The notes under the pieces: model-generated
Told to the model about the DNA's origin: nothing
The model's database searches: none
The model's input: only the letters and a program-made list of their open reading frames with translations
Translations under genes and position numbers: made by a program
Assembly: GCA_018821685.1 (NCBI GenBank)
Contig: JAHJLO010000032.1
Location: forward strand, 1-5,950
Length of the DNA stretch: 5,950 bases
Source of the DNA: Patescibacteria group bacterium
GTDB lineage: Bacteria > Patescibacteriota > Minisyncoccia > Phycocordibacterales > UBA12079
Direction: 5' to 3'
In this document: one piece after another, positions 1 to 5,600 of the stretch
Layout of the letters: each line of letters begins with the position of its first letter
Position numbering within the stretch: position 1 is the stretch's first letter

Positions 1-25
1 CTTTCTACTTTCTACTTTCTACTTT
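1..25. repeat. Heptanucleotide tandem repeat (CTTTCTA)
   Basis: Three exact copies of CTTTCTA are followed by a partial CTTT. The array touches the window edge, so it may extend further to the left. It directly abuts the TATAAT upstream of the Mur ligase gene, so the -35 and spacer region of that promoter would lie inside the repeat. Polypyrimidine strings of this kind can change copy number by replication slippage. Whether this one varies is unknown. Confidence 0.85.
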
Positions 26-30
26 ATAAT
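2..30 (+). promoter_or_regulatory. Putative promoter of the Mur ligase gene, leaderless geometry
   Basis: A perfect TATAAT lies at 25-30. At 17-bp spacing the -35 position (2-7, TTTCTA) matches the consensus poorly (3 of 6). Only 7 nt separate the -10 box from the ATG at 38, so transcription would start at or next to the start codon. No Shine-Dalgarno sequence is visible. The -10 is convincing; the -35 is not. Confidence 0.5.
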
Positions 31-37
31 TATTTAT

Positions 38-1300
38 ATGTTAGACAATATATTATTTCAAACCAAAAAAATTATTCCCACTAAAGTTTTTAGTTTCTTT
101 CAACCCCCCTATCATTATTTACTTTCTTTTATTGGAGCCGTAATTTATCGCTTCCCTTCCCGAAAAATATTCGTTATTCAAATCACAGGAACAAAAGGAA
201 AAACTAGTACAGCAGAATTAGTCAGTGCAATGTTAGAAGAGGCTGGTTTCAAAACTGCTTTACTAGGGACTCTTCGTTTTAAGGTTGGAGATAAGACGGA
301 AATGAATAAATTCAAGATGACAATGCCTGGGCGATTTTTTGTTCAGCAATTTTTAAGAAGAGCTGTTCGTGAAAAATGTGACTATGTAATTATAGAATCA
401 ACATCACAGGGTGTTTTACAATTCCGCCACAAATTTATTCAATCCAATGCTTTGATTTTTACAAATCTATCCCCAGAACATATTGAGTCCCATGGTTCCT
501 ATGAAAATTATCGTGACGCAAAACTACAATTTGTTAAGGCTTTAGACAAATCAAATAAAAAAAGAAAGATAATTGTTGTAAATAAAGATGACAAAGAAGC
601 TTCTTATTTCCTTAAAAGCGAAGTCAAAGAAAAATATGAATATTCAATTAAAGACGCTGAACCTTTTGTTTTAGACAAACTGGGTTTGTCTCTGACTTTT
701 GATAACACAAAAATGAAATCTCATCTTTCTGGAAAATTTAATGTCTATAATATTTTAGCAGCAGCTACTTTTGCTAAAACGCAAAAAGTTACAACCGAAA
801 CAATAAAGAAAGCACTCGAAAAATTTAAAGGGATACGAGGTCGAGTTGAAAAAATAGAAGAAGGACAGGATTTCACTGTTGTTGTTGATTACGCCCACAC
901 AGCCGATTCTTTGGAAAAACTATATAAGGCTTTCCAAGATACGAAGAGAATTTGTGTTCTAGGAAATACTGGAGGAGGAAGAGACCAATGGAAAAGAGCA
1001 GTCATGGGAGCGGTCGCCGACAAATATTGTTCAAATATTATTCTCACAAATGAAGACCCCTACGACGAAGACCCTCAAAAAATTGTTGAAGATATGACAG
1101 AAGGAATAAAAAAAGTGAAGTATAAAATAATAATGGACAGACGTGAAGCAATAAACAAAGCATTGTCTATTGCCGAGACAGGTGATACTGTTTTAATATC
1201 GGGAAAAGGAACCGATCCCTACATTATGGGACCAAACAATTCAAGACTTAAATGGGACGACGCTGAAGTCGCAAGAGAAGAATTAAATAAAATAAAATAA
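38..1300 (+). CDS. murE: MurE-like UDP-N-acetylmuramyl peptide ligase, short N-terminal form
   Basis: This is a 420-residue Mur ligase, best placed as MurE, the cytoplasmic ATP-dependent enzyme that adds the third amino acid to UDP-MurNAc-L-Ala-D-Glu in peptidoglycan synthesis. Visible motifs are the P-loop GTKGKTST (51-58, K where Mur ligases usually have N), ESTSQG (120-125), TNLSPEHIESHG (142-153) with K162 in the position of the carbamylated lysine, SGKFNVYN (231-238), and VVDYAHTADSLE (282-293) opening the C-terminal domain. The UDP-binding N-terminal domain is reduced to about 45 residues, compared with roughly 90-100 in typical MurE. The amino-acid selectivity motif DNPR (meso-DAP enzymes) appears as EDPY (339-342), and the usual GKGHE is GKGTD (389-393). 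The third residue therefore cannot be predicted, though a simple DAP enzyme is unlikely. The ATG has no Shine-Dalgarno sequence but sits 7 nt behind TATAAT. The family is clear; the exact substrate is inference. Confidence 0.9.
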   Translation: MLDNILFQTKKIIPTKVFSFFQPPYHYLLSFIGAVIYRFPSRKIFVIQITGTKGKTSTAELVSAMLEEAGFKTALLGTLRFKVGDKTEMNKFKMTMPGRFFVQQFLRRAVREKCDYVIIESTSQGVLQFRHKFIQSNALIFTNLSPEHIESHGSYENYRDAKLQFVKALDKSNKKRKIIVVNKDDKEASYFLKSEVKEKYEYSIKDAEPFVLDKLGLSLTFDNTKMKSHLSGKFNVYNILAAATFAKTQKVTTETIKKALEKFKGIRGRVEKIEEGQDFTVVVDYAHTADSLEKLYKAFQDTKRICVLGNTGGGRDQWKRAVMGAVADKYCSNIILTNEDPYDEDPQKIVEDMTEGIKKVKYKIIMDRREAINKALSIAETGDTVLISGKGTDPYIMGPNNSRLKWDDAEVAREELNKIK

Positions 1301-1306
1301 AATTAT

Positions 1307-2236
1307 ATGAGTGGAGGACAACTTTTAAAATGGTTCATACTAATATTTGCAGGCCTTTGGTTCATCTGGTTTTTTACTGGTGGTCCAGAAAGACAATCTT
1401 CCCAAGCGGGAACATATATAAAACCTCCTTCAGAACCACTAACAGGCTCGTGGAATTTTTATAATAAAGAACTTCCGTTCACAATCGTAAGAACATCTTC
1501 AGAAAAAAGTGCTTCAGAAGAAATACGAGAGGATTTAGAAAAAGCTCAAGAAAAAGCAGGTGTTTCTGTATATAATGATAAAATTATTCTTAAAAATGGT
1601 GACGCCAGAGATACTAATTTTGATAGAGAATATTTAGTGCTAGAAGCTTCTGATAAAAACACTGACAAAATAAATATTACAGGGTGGACACTTACTAGCG
1701 TCATCACCGGAAATAAAATTACCATAGGCAAAGCCTCCTATCTTCCCTACACATCTAAAGTTAACTACCAAGAAAATATTTTTCTTTCTCCGGGAGACAA
1801 AGTTTATATGGTGACAGGAAGATCTCCTATAGGGACATCATTCAGGACAAATATATGTACGGGTTATTTTGAACAATTTCAAAACTTTACACCCTATCTT
1901 AAAAAAGAATGTCCTGAACCCGAAGATGAAGATGATTTTGTAATTTCAGGACCTAACCGTTTAAACGATGATTGCATCGATTACGTTGAGAGAATTCCAA
2001 AATGTGAATTAGTCACTAAATCACTACCACTAGATATGCAATATGAATGTGGTGTTTATATTACAAGTGAAATTAATTACAATTCTTGTGTTAAAAAACA
2101 CAAAAACGAATCTGATTTCTATAAATCAGAGTGGAGAATATTTTTAGACAGAGAATATACTTTATGGAAAGACAAACGAGAAACAATTAAATTGTTAGAT
2201 GCCAATGAAAACTTAGTGGATACGATAACCTATTAA
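1307..2236 (+). CDS. Membrane-anchored lamin-tail-like (LTD) surface protein
   Basis: This 309-residue protein has an N-terminal hydrophobic segment (about 7-23) after a short polar start, which suggests a single signal anchor with the remainder outside the membrane. A charged, possibly helical linker follows (about 65-85). The body resembles a lamin-tail domain of the kind found in bacterial surface proteins: EYLVLEA (108-114), INITGWTLTS (122-131) and FLSPGDKVYMVTG (159-171), ending in WRIFL...LWKDKRETIKLLDANENLVDTITY (276-309). Between these lies an insert with all six cysteines (184, 202, 223, 233, 248, 261), which could form three disulfides if exported. From memory this Cys-rich arrangement recurs in Parcubacteria-type genomes; I know of no assigned function. 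It starts 6 bp after the Mur ligase stop and has no Shine-Dalgarno sequence, so it is probably cotranscribed. A role in envelope structure is inference. The domain call is moderate and rests on strand and motif pattern. Confidence 0.75.
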   Translation: MSGGQLLKWFILIFAGLWFIWFFTGGPERQSSQAGTYIKPPSEPLTGSWNFYNKELPFTIVRTSSEKSASEEIREDLEKAQEKAGVSVYNDKIILKNGDARDTNFDREYLVLEASDKNTDKINITGWTLTSVITGNKITIGKASYLPYTSKVNYQENIFLSPGDKVYMVTGRSPIGTSFRTNICTGYFEQFQNFTPYLKKECPEPEDEDDFVISGPNRLNDDCIDYVERIPKCELVTKSLPLDMQYECGVYITSEINYNSCVKKHKNESDFYKSEWRIFLDREYTLWKDKRETIKLLDANENLVDTITY

Positions 2237-2255
2237 TTCTTTTTAAAAGAAAAAC

Positions 2256-2312
2256 GAATCAAATTAAAAAAGACTTGAAACCTTCATTCCCAAGTCTTTT
2301 TTAATTTGATTC
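2256..2312. terminator. Bidirectional hairpin terminator between convergent genes
   Basis: A perfect 22-bp inverted repeat (2256-2277 and 2291-2312) encloses a 13-nt loop. The arm core AATTAAAAAAGACTTG gives an A-tract before the G+C-containing stem and CTTTTTTAATT after it on both strands. It can therefore terminate the lamin-tail gene on the plus strand and the methyltransferase gene on the minus strand, and it lies exactly between their stop codons. The short palindrome 2237-2251, just after the lamin-tail stop codon, is separate and weak. Confidence 0.9.
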
Positions 2313-2333
2313 AAACAGTAGAAAAATACAACT

Positions 2334-2819
2334 TTAAACATTCAAAACCCTAAACAAAACGATCCCTGCTGACACAGAAACATTAAGAGATTCTTTCTCC
2401 CCCACCATTGGTATCTCAATGATCCTATCCATTTTAGTTAAAATATTTTTAGAAAGGCCCTCGACTTCATTCCCAAAAATAAAAGCGGTAGCTTTTGTTA
2501 CTTCAAAATTTTTGTAATCAATTGAATTTTTATCTTGCTCCACCGCAACAATTTCAATACCTTTATTTTTTAATTCATCAATTAAATCTTCAAGTTTTTC
2601 TCGATATTCCCACGGAACTGTTTTCTCTGCACCCAAAGCAGACTTTGCGACATCTTTTCTTTCCCGACCGAACCGGTCCTCAGGTCTTGGTGTATAGCCG
2701 GTTAAATATATTTTAGAGACACCACAAGCGTCAGCGGTGCGAAAAATAGCTCCAACATTATAGACGCTTCTAATATCTGGCAAAATTAAATAAATTTCTT
2801 TTTTAGATTTACTTATCAT
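2334..2819 (-). CDS. SpoU/TrmH-family RNA 2'-O-methyltransferase
   Basis: This 161-residue protein is a compact SPOUT-fold methyltransferase that would transfer a methyl group from S-adenosylmethionine to a ribose 2'-OH in tRNA or rRNA. All three SpoU motifs are present: motif 1 DIRSVYNVGAIFRTAD (15-30, with N21 and R27), motif 2 FIFGNEVEGLS (113-123), and motif 3 IEIPMVGEKESLNVSVSAG (134-152), which forms the knotted cofactor site. The length covers only the catalytic core. There is no N-terminal RNA-binding extension of the RlmB type, so the protein may resemble TrmH or a free-standing SpoU protein. The target nucleotide cannot be told from sequence alone. The ATG has no Shine-Dalgarno sequence and follows a -10-like TATATT by 6 nt. 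The gene is convergent with the lamin-tail gene and diverges from the next gene across only 18 bp. Confidence 0.92.
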   Translation of the reverse strand: MISKSKKEIYLILPDIRSVYNVGAIFRTADACGVSKIYLTGYTPRPEDRFGRERKDVAKSALGAEKTVPWEYREKLEDLIDELKNKGIEIVAVEQDKNSIDYKNFEVTKATAFIFGNEVEGLSKNILTKMDRIIEIPMVGEKESLNVSVSAGIVLFRVLNV

Positions 2820-2825
2820 AAGATA

Positions 2826-2854
2826 AATATACAGAAAATGATTGACTTTGGAAA
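2826..2854 (-). promoter_or_regulatory. Putative leaderless promoter of the methyltransferase gene
   Basis: On the minus strand TTTCCA (2854-2849, 4 of 6 against TTGACA) is followed after 17 bp by TATATT (2831-2826, 5 of 6 against TATAAT). The ATG comes 6 nt later, at 2819. The predicted start site coincides with the start codon. The -35 would lie inside the coding sequence of the divergent gene if that gene starts at 2838. Confidence 0.5.
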
Positions 2855-3365
2855 GCCGGGGTGGTTTAATGGCTATCAGGAAAAAATATTCTTAAATTTA
2901 AAAAGTCAATTTATAAGAGGAGGGTTCACATTGAAAATAGGAGAAATATACGAAGAACTACTATTTGGAAAATGCCCCAAACAAGATTATTCAAATAATA
3001 GATGGGAGTGTTTTAAGGAAATAATAAAAGCAAGAGGACAGCCTGGAACTATCTTCACTGAAGCTTTATGTGAAGATGTTAAAAAAGAGTTAGGGGTTGT
3101 TGACGATGTGGTTGAATTTTTTTCAACGTTAAAGACTCCCTTGGATTCAAATCAAGGAATAGATGGTTTCGTTATCTGGTGGTTAGATGAAGGTTTCAAT
3201 AATGCAAAAATTGTAACTTTTGATATCACCGTCCGGCTAGAAAAAAAGACTTATAAAAGTGATTTTTTAATAACACCTCATAAGTTAATTTATATAAATC
3301 CTTTTATAAGATCTATTGCTTGGTTTTTAAAAGAGAAAACAGAATTATTTTATAATTATTATTAA
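2838..3365 (+). CDS. Hypothetical protein, unrecognised; two candidate starts
   Basis: This is a 175-residue reading frame that I do not recognise, with normal-looking composition and no signal peptide or clear membrane segment. The central region has an acidic pattern, SNQGIDGFVIW (123-133) followed by KIVTFDITVRLEKKTYKSDF (143-162). This loosely recalls the beta-hairpin core of PD-(D/E)XK nuclease-like proteins (D in GIDG, D in FDIT), but the lysine of a canonical (D/E)XK triad is not evident, so no function is assigned. The C-terminus is aromatic (IAWFLKEKTELFYNYY). The first ATG has no Shine-Dalgarno sequence. An in-frame TTG at 2931 is preceded by a perfect AGGAGG and would give a 144-residue protein beginning with KIGEIYEELL after the initiator. 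The gene is divergent from the methyltransferase gene and is closed by a good terminator. That a protein is made is likely; where it begins is unsettled. Confidence 0.65.
   Translation: MIDFGKPGWFNGYQEKIFLNLKSQFIRGGFTLKIGEIYEELLFGKCPKQDYSNNRWECFKEIIKARGQPGTIFTEALCEDVKKELGVVDDVVEFFSTLKTPLDSNQGIDGFVIWWLDEGFNNAKIVTFDITVRLEKKTYKSDFLITPHKLIYINPFIRSIAWFLKEKTELFYNYY
2918..2923 (+). promoter_or_regulatory. Strong Shine-Dalgarno AGGAGG before an in-frame TTG
   Basis: AGGAGG at 2918-2923 lies 7 nt upstream of TTG at 2931, which is in frame with the 2838 reading frame (codon 32). Strength and spacing are ideal, whereas the upstream ATG at 2838 has no ribosome-binding site. The motif also encodes Arg-Gly-Gly in the longer frame, so it may be coincidental. 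It is the main argument for a shorter protein. Confidence 0.45.
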
Positions 3366-3380
3366 GCCAAAAAGCCAATG

Positions 3381-3413
3381 GGGTGCGACAATGTCGCACC
3401 CTGTTTTATTTTT
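3381..3413 (+). terminator. Rho-independent terminator
   Basis: GGGTGCGAC (3381-3389) pairs perfectly with GTCGCACCC (3393-3401) around a 3-nt AAT loop, and a T-rich run (TGTTTTATTTTT) follows. This G+C-rich 9-bp stem in an A+T-rich surrounding is a canonical terminator 15 bp after the stop of the 2838-3365 gene. Confidence 0.92.
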
Positions 3414-3463
3414 ATTAAATCAAAAGAAAGATTTTAAATAAACGCTAGCTCAGAAACCTTTTT

Positions 3464-3469
3464 TATGAT
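3464..3469 (+). promoter_or_regulatory. Possible -10 box for the PIN-PhoH gene
   Basis: TATGAT (5 of 6 against TATAAT) would give a start near 3476 and a leader of about 60 nt carrying the Shine-Dalgarno sequence. No credible -35 is found 16-18 bp upstream. The overlapping TTTAAT (3469-3474) is an equal alternative. A promoter is expected here because a terminator precedes it, but its exact place is uncertain. Confidence 0.25.
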
Positions 3470-3523
3470 TTAATGGAGGGTAGAAAAGGTCTTTGATAAG
3501 GCTGAATATTAATCAACATCAAA

Positions 3524-3529
3524 AAGGAG
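3524..3529 (+). promoter_or_regulatory. Shine-Dalgarno site of the PIN-PhoH gene
   Basis: AAGGAG lies 6 nt upstream of the ATG at 3536, a standard ribosome-binding site that fixes this start. It contrasts with the other annotated starts in the window, none of which has such a site at the first ATG. Confidence 0.85.
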
Positions 3530-3535
3530 TTTCTA

Positions 3536-4933
3536 ATGTCTACGACAAAGAAAAATTCCAAAACAAAGAAGATGGTTGTTGATACCAATGCAATCCTTCA
3601 CCATCCAGATGCTCTTAATTCTTTTGGGGATAACCAGGTAGTAATTTGTCTAGCAGTACTCGAAGAATTAGATAAATGGAAAAAAGGAGCTGAAGAAATT
3701 AACCGGAATGCAAGAATTGCAATTCGCTTAATGGACTCTCTGAGAGAGACAGCAAAGAAAAATGGCGAAAAAATGGCAGACGGTGTAAGTCTTCCCAATG
3801 GTGGTAAACTACAAATATTTGTAAACCACACAGAGGAAATTGAAAAAGTGCTAGCGGAAAATAACATCAAAGACGCCCCCGATAATAGAATTATCGCCGT
3901 GGGTCTGTTTCTTCAGGGTCAAGGAGATAAGGTTATTTTGGTATCGAAAGATATCAATATGAGACTTAAAGCCGATGCTTTAGGAATCGATGTTCAAGAT
4001 TTCGAGAAAAACAAGACTAACCAAGACGAGAGTTTTGAAGAGTTGAGAATCTTAGAAATCAGTCCCGAAAAAATAAATGCTTTTTATGAAGGAAAAGGGT
4101 TTATAAATGAAGGAGATTTTTTCCCGAATGAATTTATTCAAGTAATAGACAAAGGAGGTTTAAACGAAGGTTCTATAGGAAGAGTAAACCCTGAAAATAA
4201 CTTAATTAAAAGGGTTATCTTACCTGAAAAACTAGGAAGTCTTACTTTAAGAAACCAAGAACAAAAAATGGCAGCCGAACTTCTCTTAGATCCAAAAGTT
4301 GAGATTGTCGCTTTAGTAGGAGGAGCCGGAACAGGTAAAACAATGCTGGCTTTAAAAGCTGGTCTACACTTGTGTTGTGAGAAGAATTTATATGAAAAGA
4401 TGCTTGTTTCCAGACCAATTATTCCAATGGGTAAAGATATAGGGTATCTCCCTGGGACCAAAGATGAAAAATTGAGCCTCTGGATGCAGCCAATTTTTGA
4501 CAACCTTCATTTTTTATTAGGACAACAAGAAAAAAGACCTAGTAAAGAATCGTGTAAAAACTACTCAACGGAGGAGCACCAAAAAGAGAGTGTTTCAGAT
4601 TTAGTAGCTGATTTAATGAAGAAAGAAATTATATCCCTAGAAGCTCTTACTTATGTTCGAGGAAGGTCTATACCTCGCCAATACGTTATAATTGATGAGG
4701 CTCAGAATTTAACTCCTCATGAAGTAAAAACGATCGTAACAAGGATTGGGGAAAACACCAAAATTATCTTTACTGGTGATCCAGAACAAATTGATAACCC
4801 TTACTTAGATAGTCGTAGTAATGGGTTGTCTTATTTGGTAGAAAGAATGAGTGTTTCAAAGATATTTGGTTTTGTTCAGCTTGTAGAAACCGAGCGTTCA
4901 AGGGCGGCTCAAGAAGGCGCTAGACTACTCTAA
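3536..4933 (+). CDS. PIN domain-PhoH family ATPase (PhoH2/YlaK type)
   Basis: This 465-residue cytoplasmic protein joins two domains. The N-terminal PIN ribonuclease-like domain (about 12-155) has its acidic metal-binding residues visible: D16 in VVDTN, E43/E44 in VLEELD, D113/D116 in DAPDNRI and D139 in SKDINMR. The C-terminal PhoH P-loop NTPase (about 235-465) shows Walker A GGAGTGKT (262-269), SRPIIPMGKDIGYLPG (292-307), RGRSIP (375-380), Walker B VIIDEAQN (384-391) and the sensor TGDPEQID (413-420). Family knowledge: PIN-PhoH proteins such as mycobacterial PhoH2 are reported to combine ATP-dependent RNA unwinding with RNA cleavage. A role in RNA turnover or stress response is inferred here. 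The length and domain order are normal for the family and all key residues are kept, so it should be active. A Shine-Dalgarno sequence fixes the start, and flanking terminators make it a single-gene unit. Confidence 0.95.
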   Translation: MSTTKKNSKTKKMVVDTNAILHHPDALNSFGDNQVVICLAVLEELDKWKKGAEEINRNARIAIRLMDSLRETAKKNGEKMADGVSLPNGGKLQIFVNHTEEIEKVLAENNIKDAPDNRIIAVGLFLQGQGDKVILVSKDINMRLKADALGIDVQDFEKNKTNQDESFEELRILEISPEKINAFYEGKGFINEGDFFPNEFIQVIDKGGLNEGSIGRVNPENNLIKRVILPEKLGSLTLRNQEQKMAAELLLDPKVEIVALVGGAGTGKTMLALKAGLHLCCEKNLYEKMLVSRPIIPMGKDIGYLPGTKDEKLSLWMQPIFDNLHFLLGQQEKRPSKESCKNYSTEEHQKESVSDLVADLMKKEIISLEALTYVRGRSIPRQYVIIDEAQNLTPHEVKTIVTRIGENTKIIFTGDPEQIDNPYLDSRSNGLSYLVERMSVSKIFGFVQLVETERSRAAQEGARLL

Positions 4934-4956
4934 ACTTCAACTTGGCATCGTTTGCC

Positions 4957-4993
4957 AAAGGCGTAATGTACCACTTGTACATTACGCCTTTTT
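4957..4993 (+). terminator. Rho-independent terminator after the PIN-PhoH gene
   Basis: A perfect 15-bp stem (4957-4971 with 4977-4991) encloses the loop CACTT. The 3' arm ends in GCCTTT and runs into TT, so the T-tract is five bases and partly inside the stem. It lies 23 bp after the PIN-PhoH stop codon and ahead of the promoter of the next gene. Confidence 0.88.
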
Positions 4994-5001
4994 AAATTCC
5001 T

Positions 5002-5030
5002 TTGCCTAAAATACCTTTCTTCTCTATAAT
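5002..5030 (+). promoter_or_regulatory. Promoter of the DoxX-like gene, leaderless geometry
   Basis: TTGCCT (5002-5007, 4 of 6) and a perfect TATAAT (5025-5030) are separated by exactly 17 bp. The ATG at 5037 follows 6 nt after the -10, so the predicted first transcribed base is the A of the start codon or its neighbour. No Shine-Dalgarno sequence is present. This is the best sigma70-type promoter in the window. Confidence 0.7.
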
Positions 5031-5036
5031 TAGAGA

Positions 5037-5405
5037 ATGTTAGGTGTAACAATTTTAAGAATTACTGCAGGAATACTTTTTGTTTATTTTGGTTGGTTAA
5101 AATTAACCAAAGATAAGGAAAGCAAAATTACATTTTTTAAAACCATTGGTTTTAAGCCTGCCTTTTTTTGGCTTTGGTTTGTTGCTTTAACAGAAATAAT
5201 TACAGGGATTTTAATAGCAGTAGGTTTTCTTGCTCAAACTGCGTTAATCATTGCCTCAATAATAATGTTCATTTCAATTGTTATTAAAATAATGAAACCT
5301 TCTGCCCTACCCAACACAACTGATTTTTATATTTTATTTTTTGTTGTTTTCTTTTCTTTAATTTTTATAGAAGAGGGTTGGTCTATCTTTAGCTTACTGT
5401 CCTAG
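5037..5405 (+). CDS. DoxX-like four-helix membrane protein
   Basis: This is a 122-residue, strongly hydrophobic protein with four predicted transmembrane helices at about 4-21, 44-64, 67-86 and 96-112. The arrangement fits the DoxX family: a first helix ending in FGWLKL (18-23), a loop with a positively charged stretch, a second helix with the family-typical acid and glycine (LTEIITGILIAVGF, 51-64), and a short C-terminus. DoxX-type proteins are small inner-membrane proteins, some linked to quinone- or thiol-related redox complexes; a specific role cannot be derived here. Neighbours give no clue, as it is a single-gene unit. The start is set by a well-formed promoter only 6 nt upstream, so translation is probably leaderless. 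An alternative is another DoxX/MauE-like small membrane family. Confidence 0.75.
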   Translation: MLGVTILRITAGILFVYFGWLKLTKDKESKITFFKTIGFKPAFFWLWFVALTEIITGILIAVGFLAQTALIIASIIMFISIVIKIMKPSALPNTTDFYILFFVVFFSLIFIEEGWSIFSLLS

Positions 5406-5428
5406 TTTTTATTTAAAAGTTTATCGAG

Positions 5429-5434
5429 TATAAT
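5429..5434 (+). promoter_or_regulatory. Possible -10 box upstream of the tRNA-Lys region
   Basis: This is a perfect TATAAT with no convincing -35 at 17 bp (5406-5411, TTTTTA, 3 of 6). It could drive a short RNA or the tRNA-Lys precursor. No better promoter is visible closer to the tRNA; TAATAT at 5648-5653 lacks a -35. In DNA this rich in A and T a chance match is quite possible. Confidence 0.3.
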
Positions 5435-5512
5435 AAAAGATTCCATTAAGCCGCTTTCAAAGGCTACTATGCTATGGTCATTGAAATCTTATGGACTTTT
5501 CTCTTTTTTTTT
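5435..5512 (+). terminator. Bulged hairpin with T9 run: terminator of the DoxX gene or a small RNA
   Basis: Nested pairing segments are AAAAG/CTTTT (5435-5439, 5496-5500), CCAT/ATGG (5443-5446, 5491-5494), AAG/CTT (5448-5450, 5488-5490) and TTTCAA/TTGAAA (5455-5460, 5481-5486), around a 20-nt loop. CTC and nine T residues (5504-5512) follow. The stem is interrupted and weak compared with the other terminators here. It could end the doxX-type transcript, or be a short RNA starting near 5441 from the TATAAT just upstream. Confidence 0.3.
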
Positions 5513-5538
5513 GTTATATTTTTTTGCATTGGAAACAA

Positions 5539-5600
5539 ATATCCGCTCGTAGCTTCGGTGGTGGAGATGAGAAGCGTTGGAGCTTCGAATGGCTTTTAAG
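5539..5600 (+). pseudogene. Decayed partial copy of tRNA-Lys (5' end)
   Basis: Bases 5539-5554 are identical to 5652-5667, the last 4 nt before the functional tRNA plus its acceptor strand and the start of the D arm. Similarity continues without gaps to 5566 (7 of the next 12, including GGTGGAG against GGTAGAG). Further on are a T-loop-like TTCGAAT (5584-5590) and GGCTTTTAAG (5591-5600), which matches the functional anticodon segment at 9 of 10 positions but lies about 19 nt too far along and after the T-loop-like sequence. No 3' acceptor strand follows, so it cannot fold as a tRNA. The 16-base identity is solid; the rest is suggestive. Confidence 0.45.

Noticed and set aside
1546..1731. 61-codon minus-strand open frame
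   Set aside because: It lies wholly inside the lamin-tail gene, has no family resemblance, and is explained as an antisense shadow.
2495..2716. 73-codon plus-strand open frame
   Set aside because: It is antisense to the methyltransferase, whose SpoU motifs are intact on the other strand.
3598..3870. 90-codon minus-strand open frame
   Set aside because: It is a shadow of the PIN domain coding region, with serine- and phenylalanine-rich composition typical of antisense of A+T-rich genes.
4138..4503. 121-codon minus-strand open frame
   Set aside because: It is a shadow of the PhoH domain, where Walker A is clear on the plus strand; no start signal was found.
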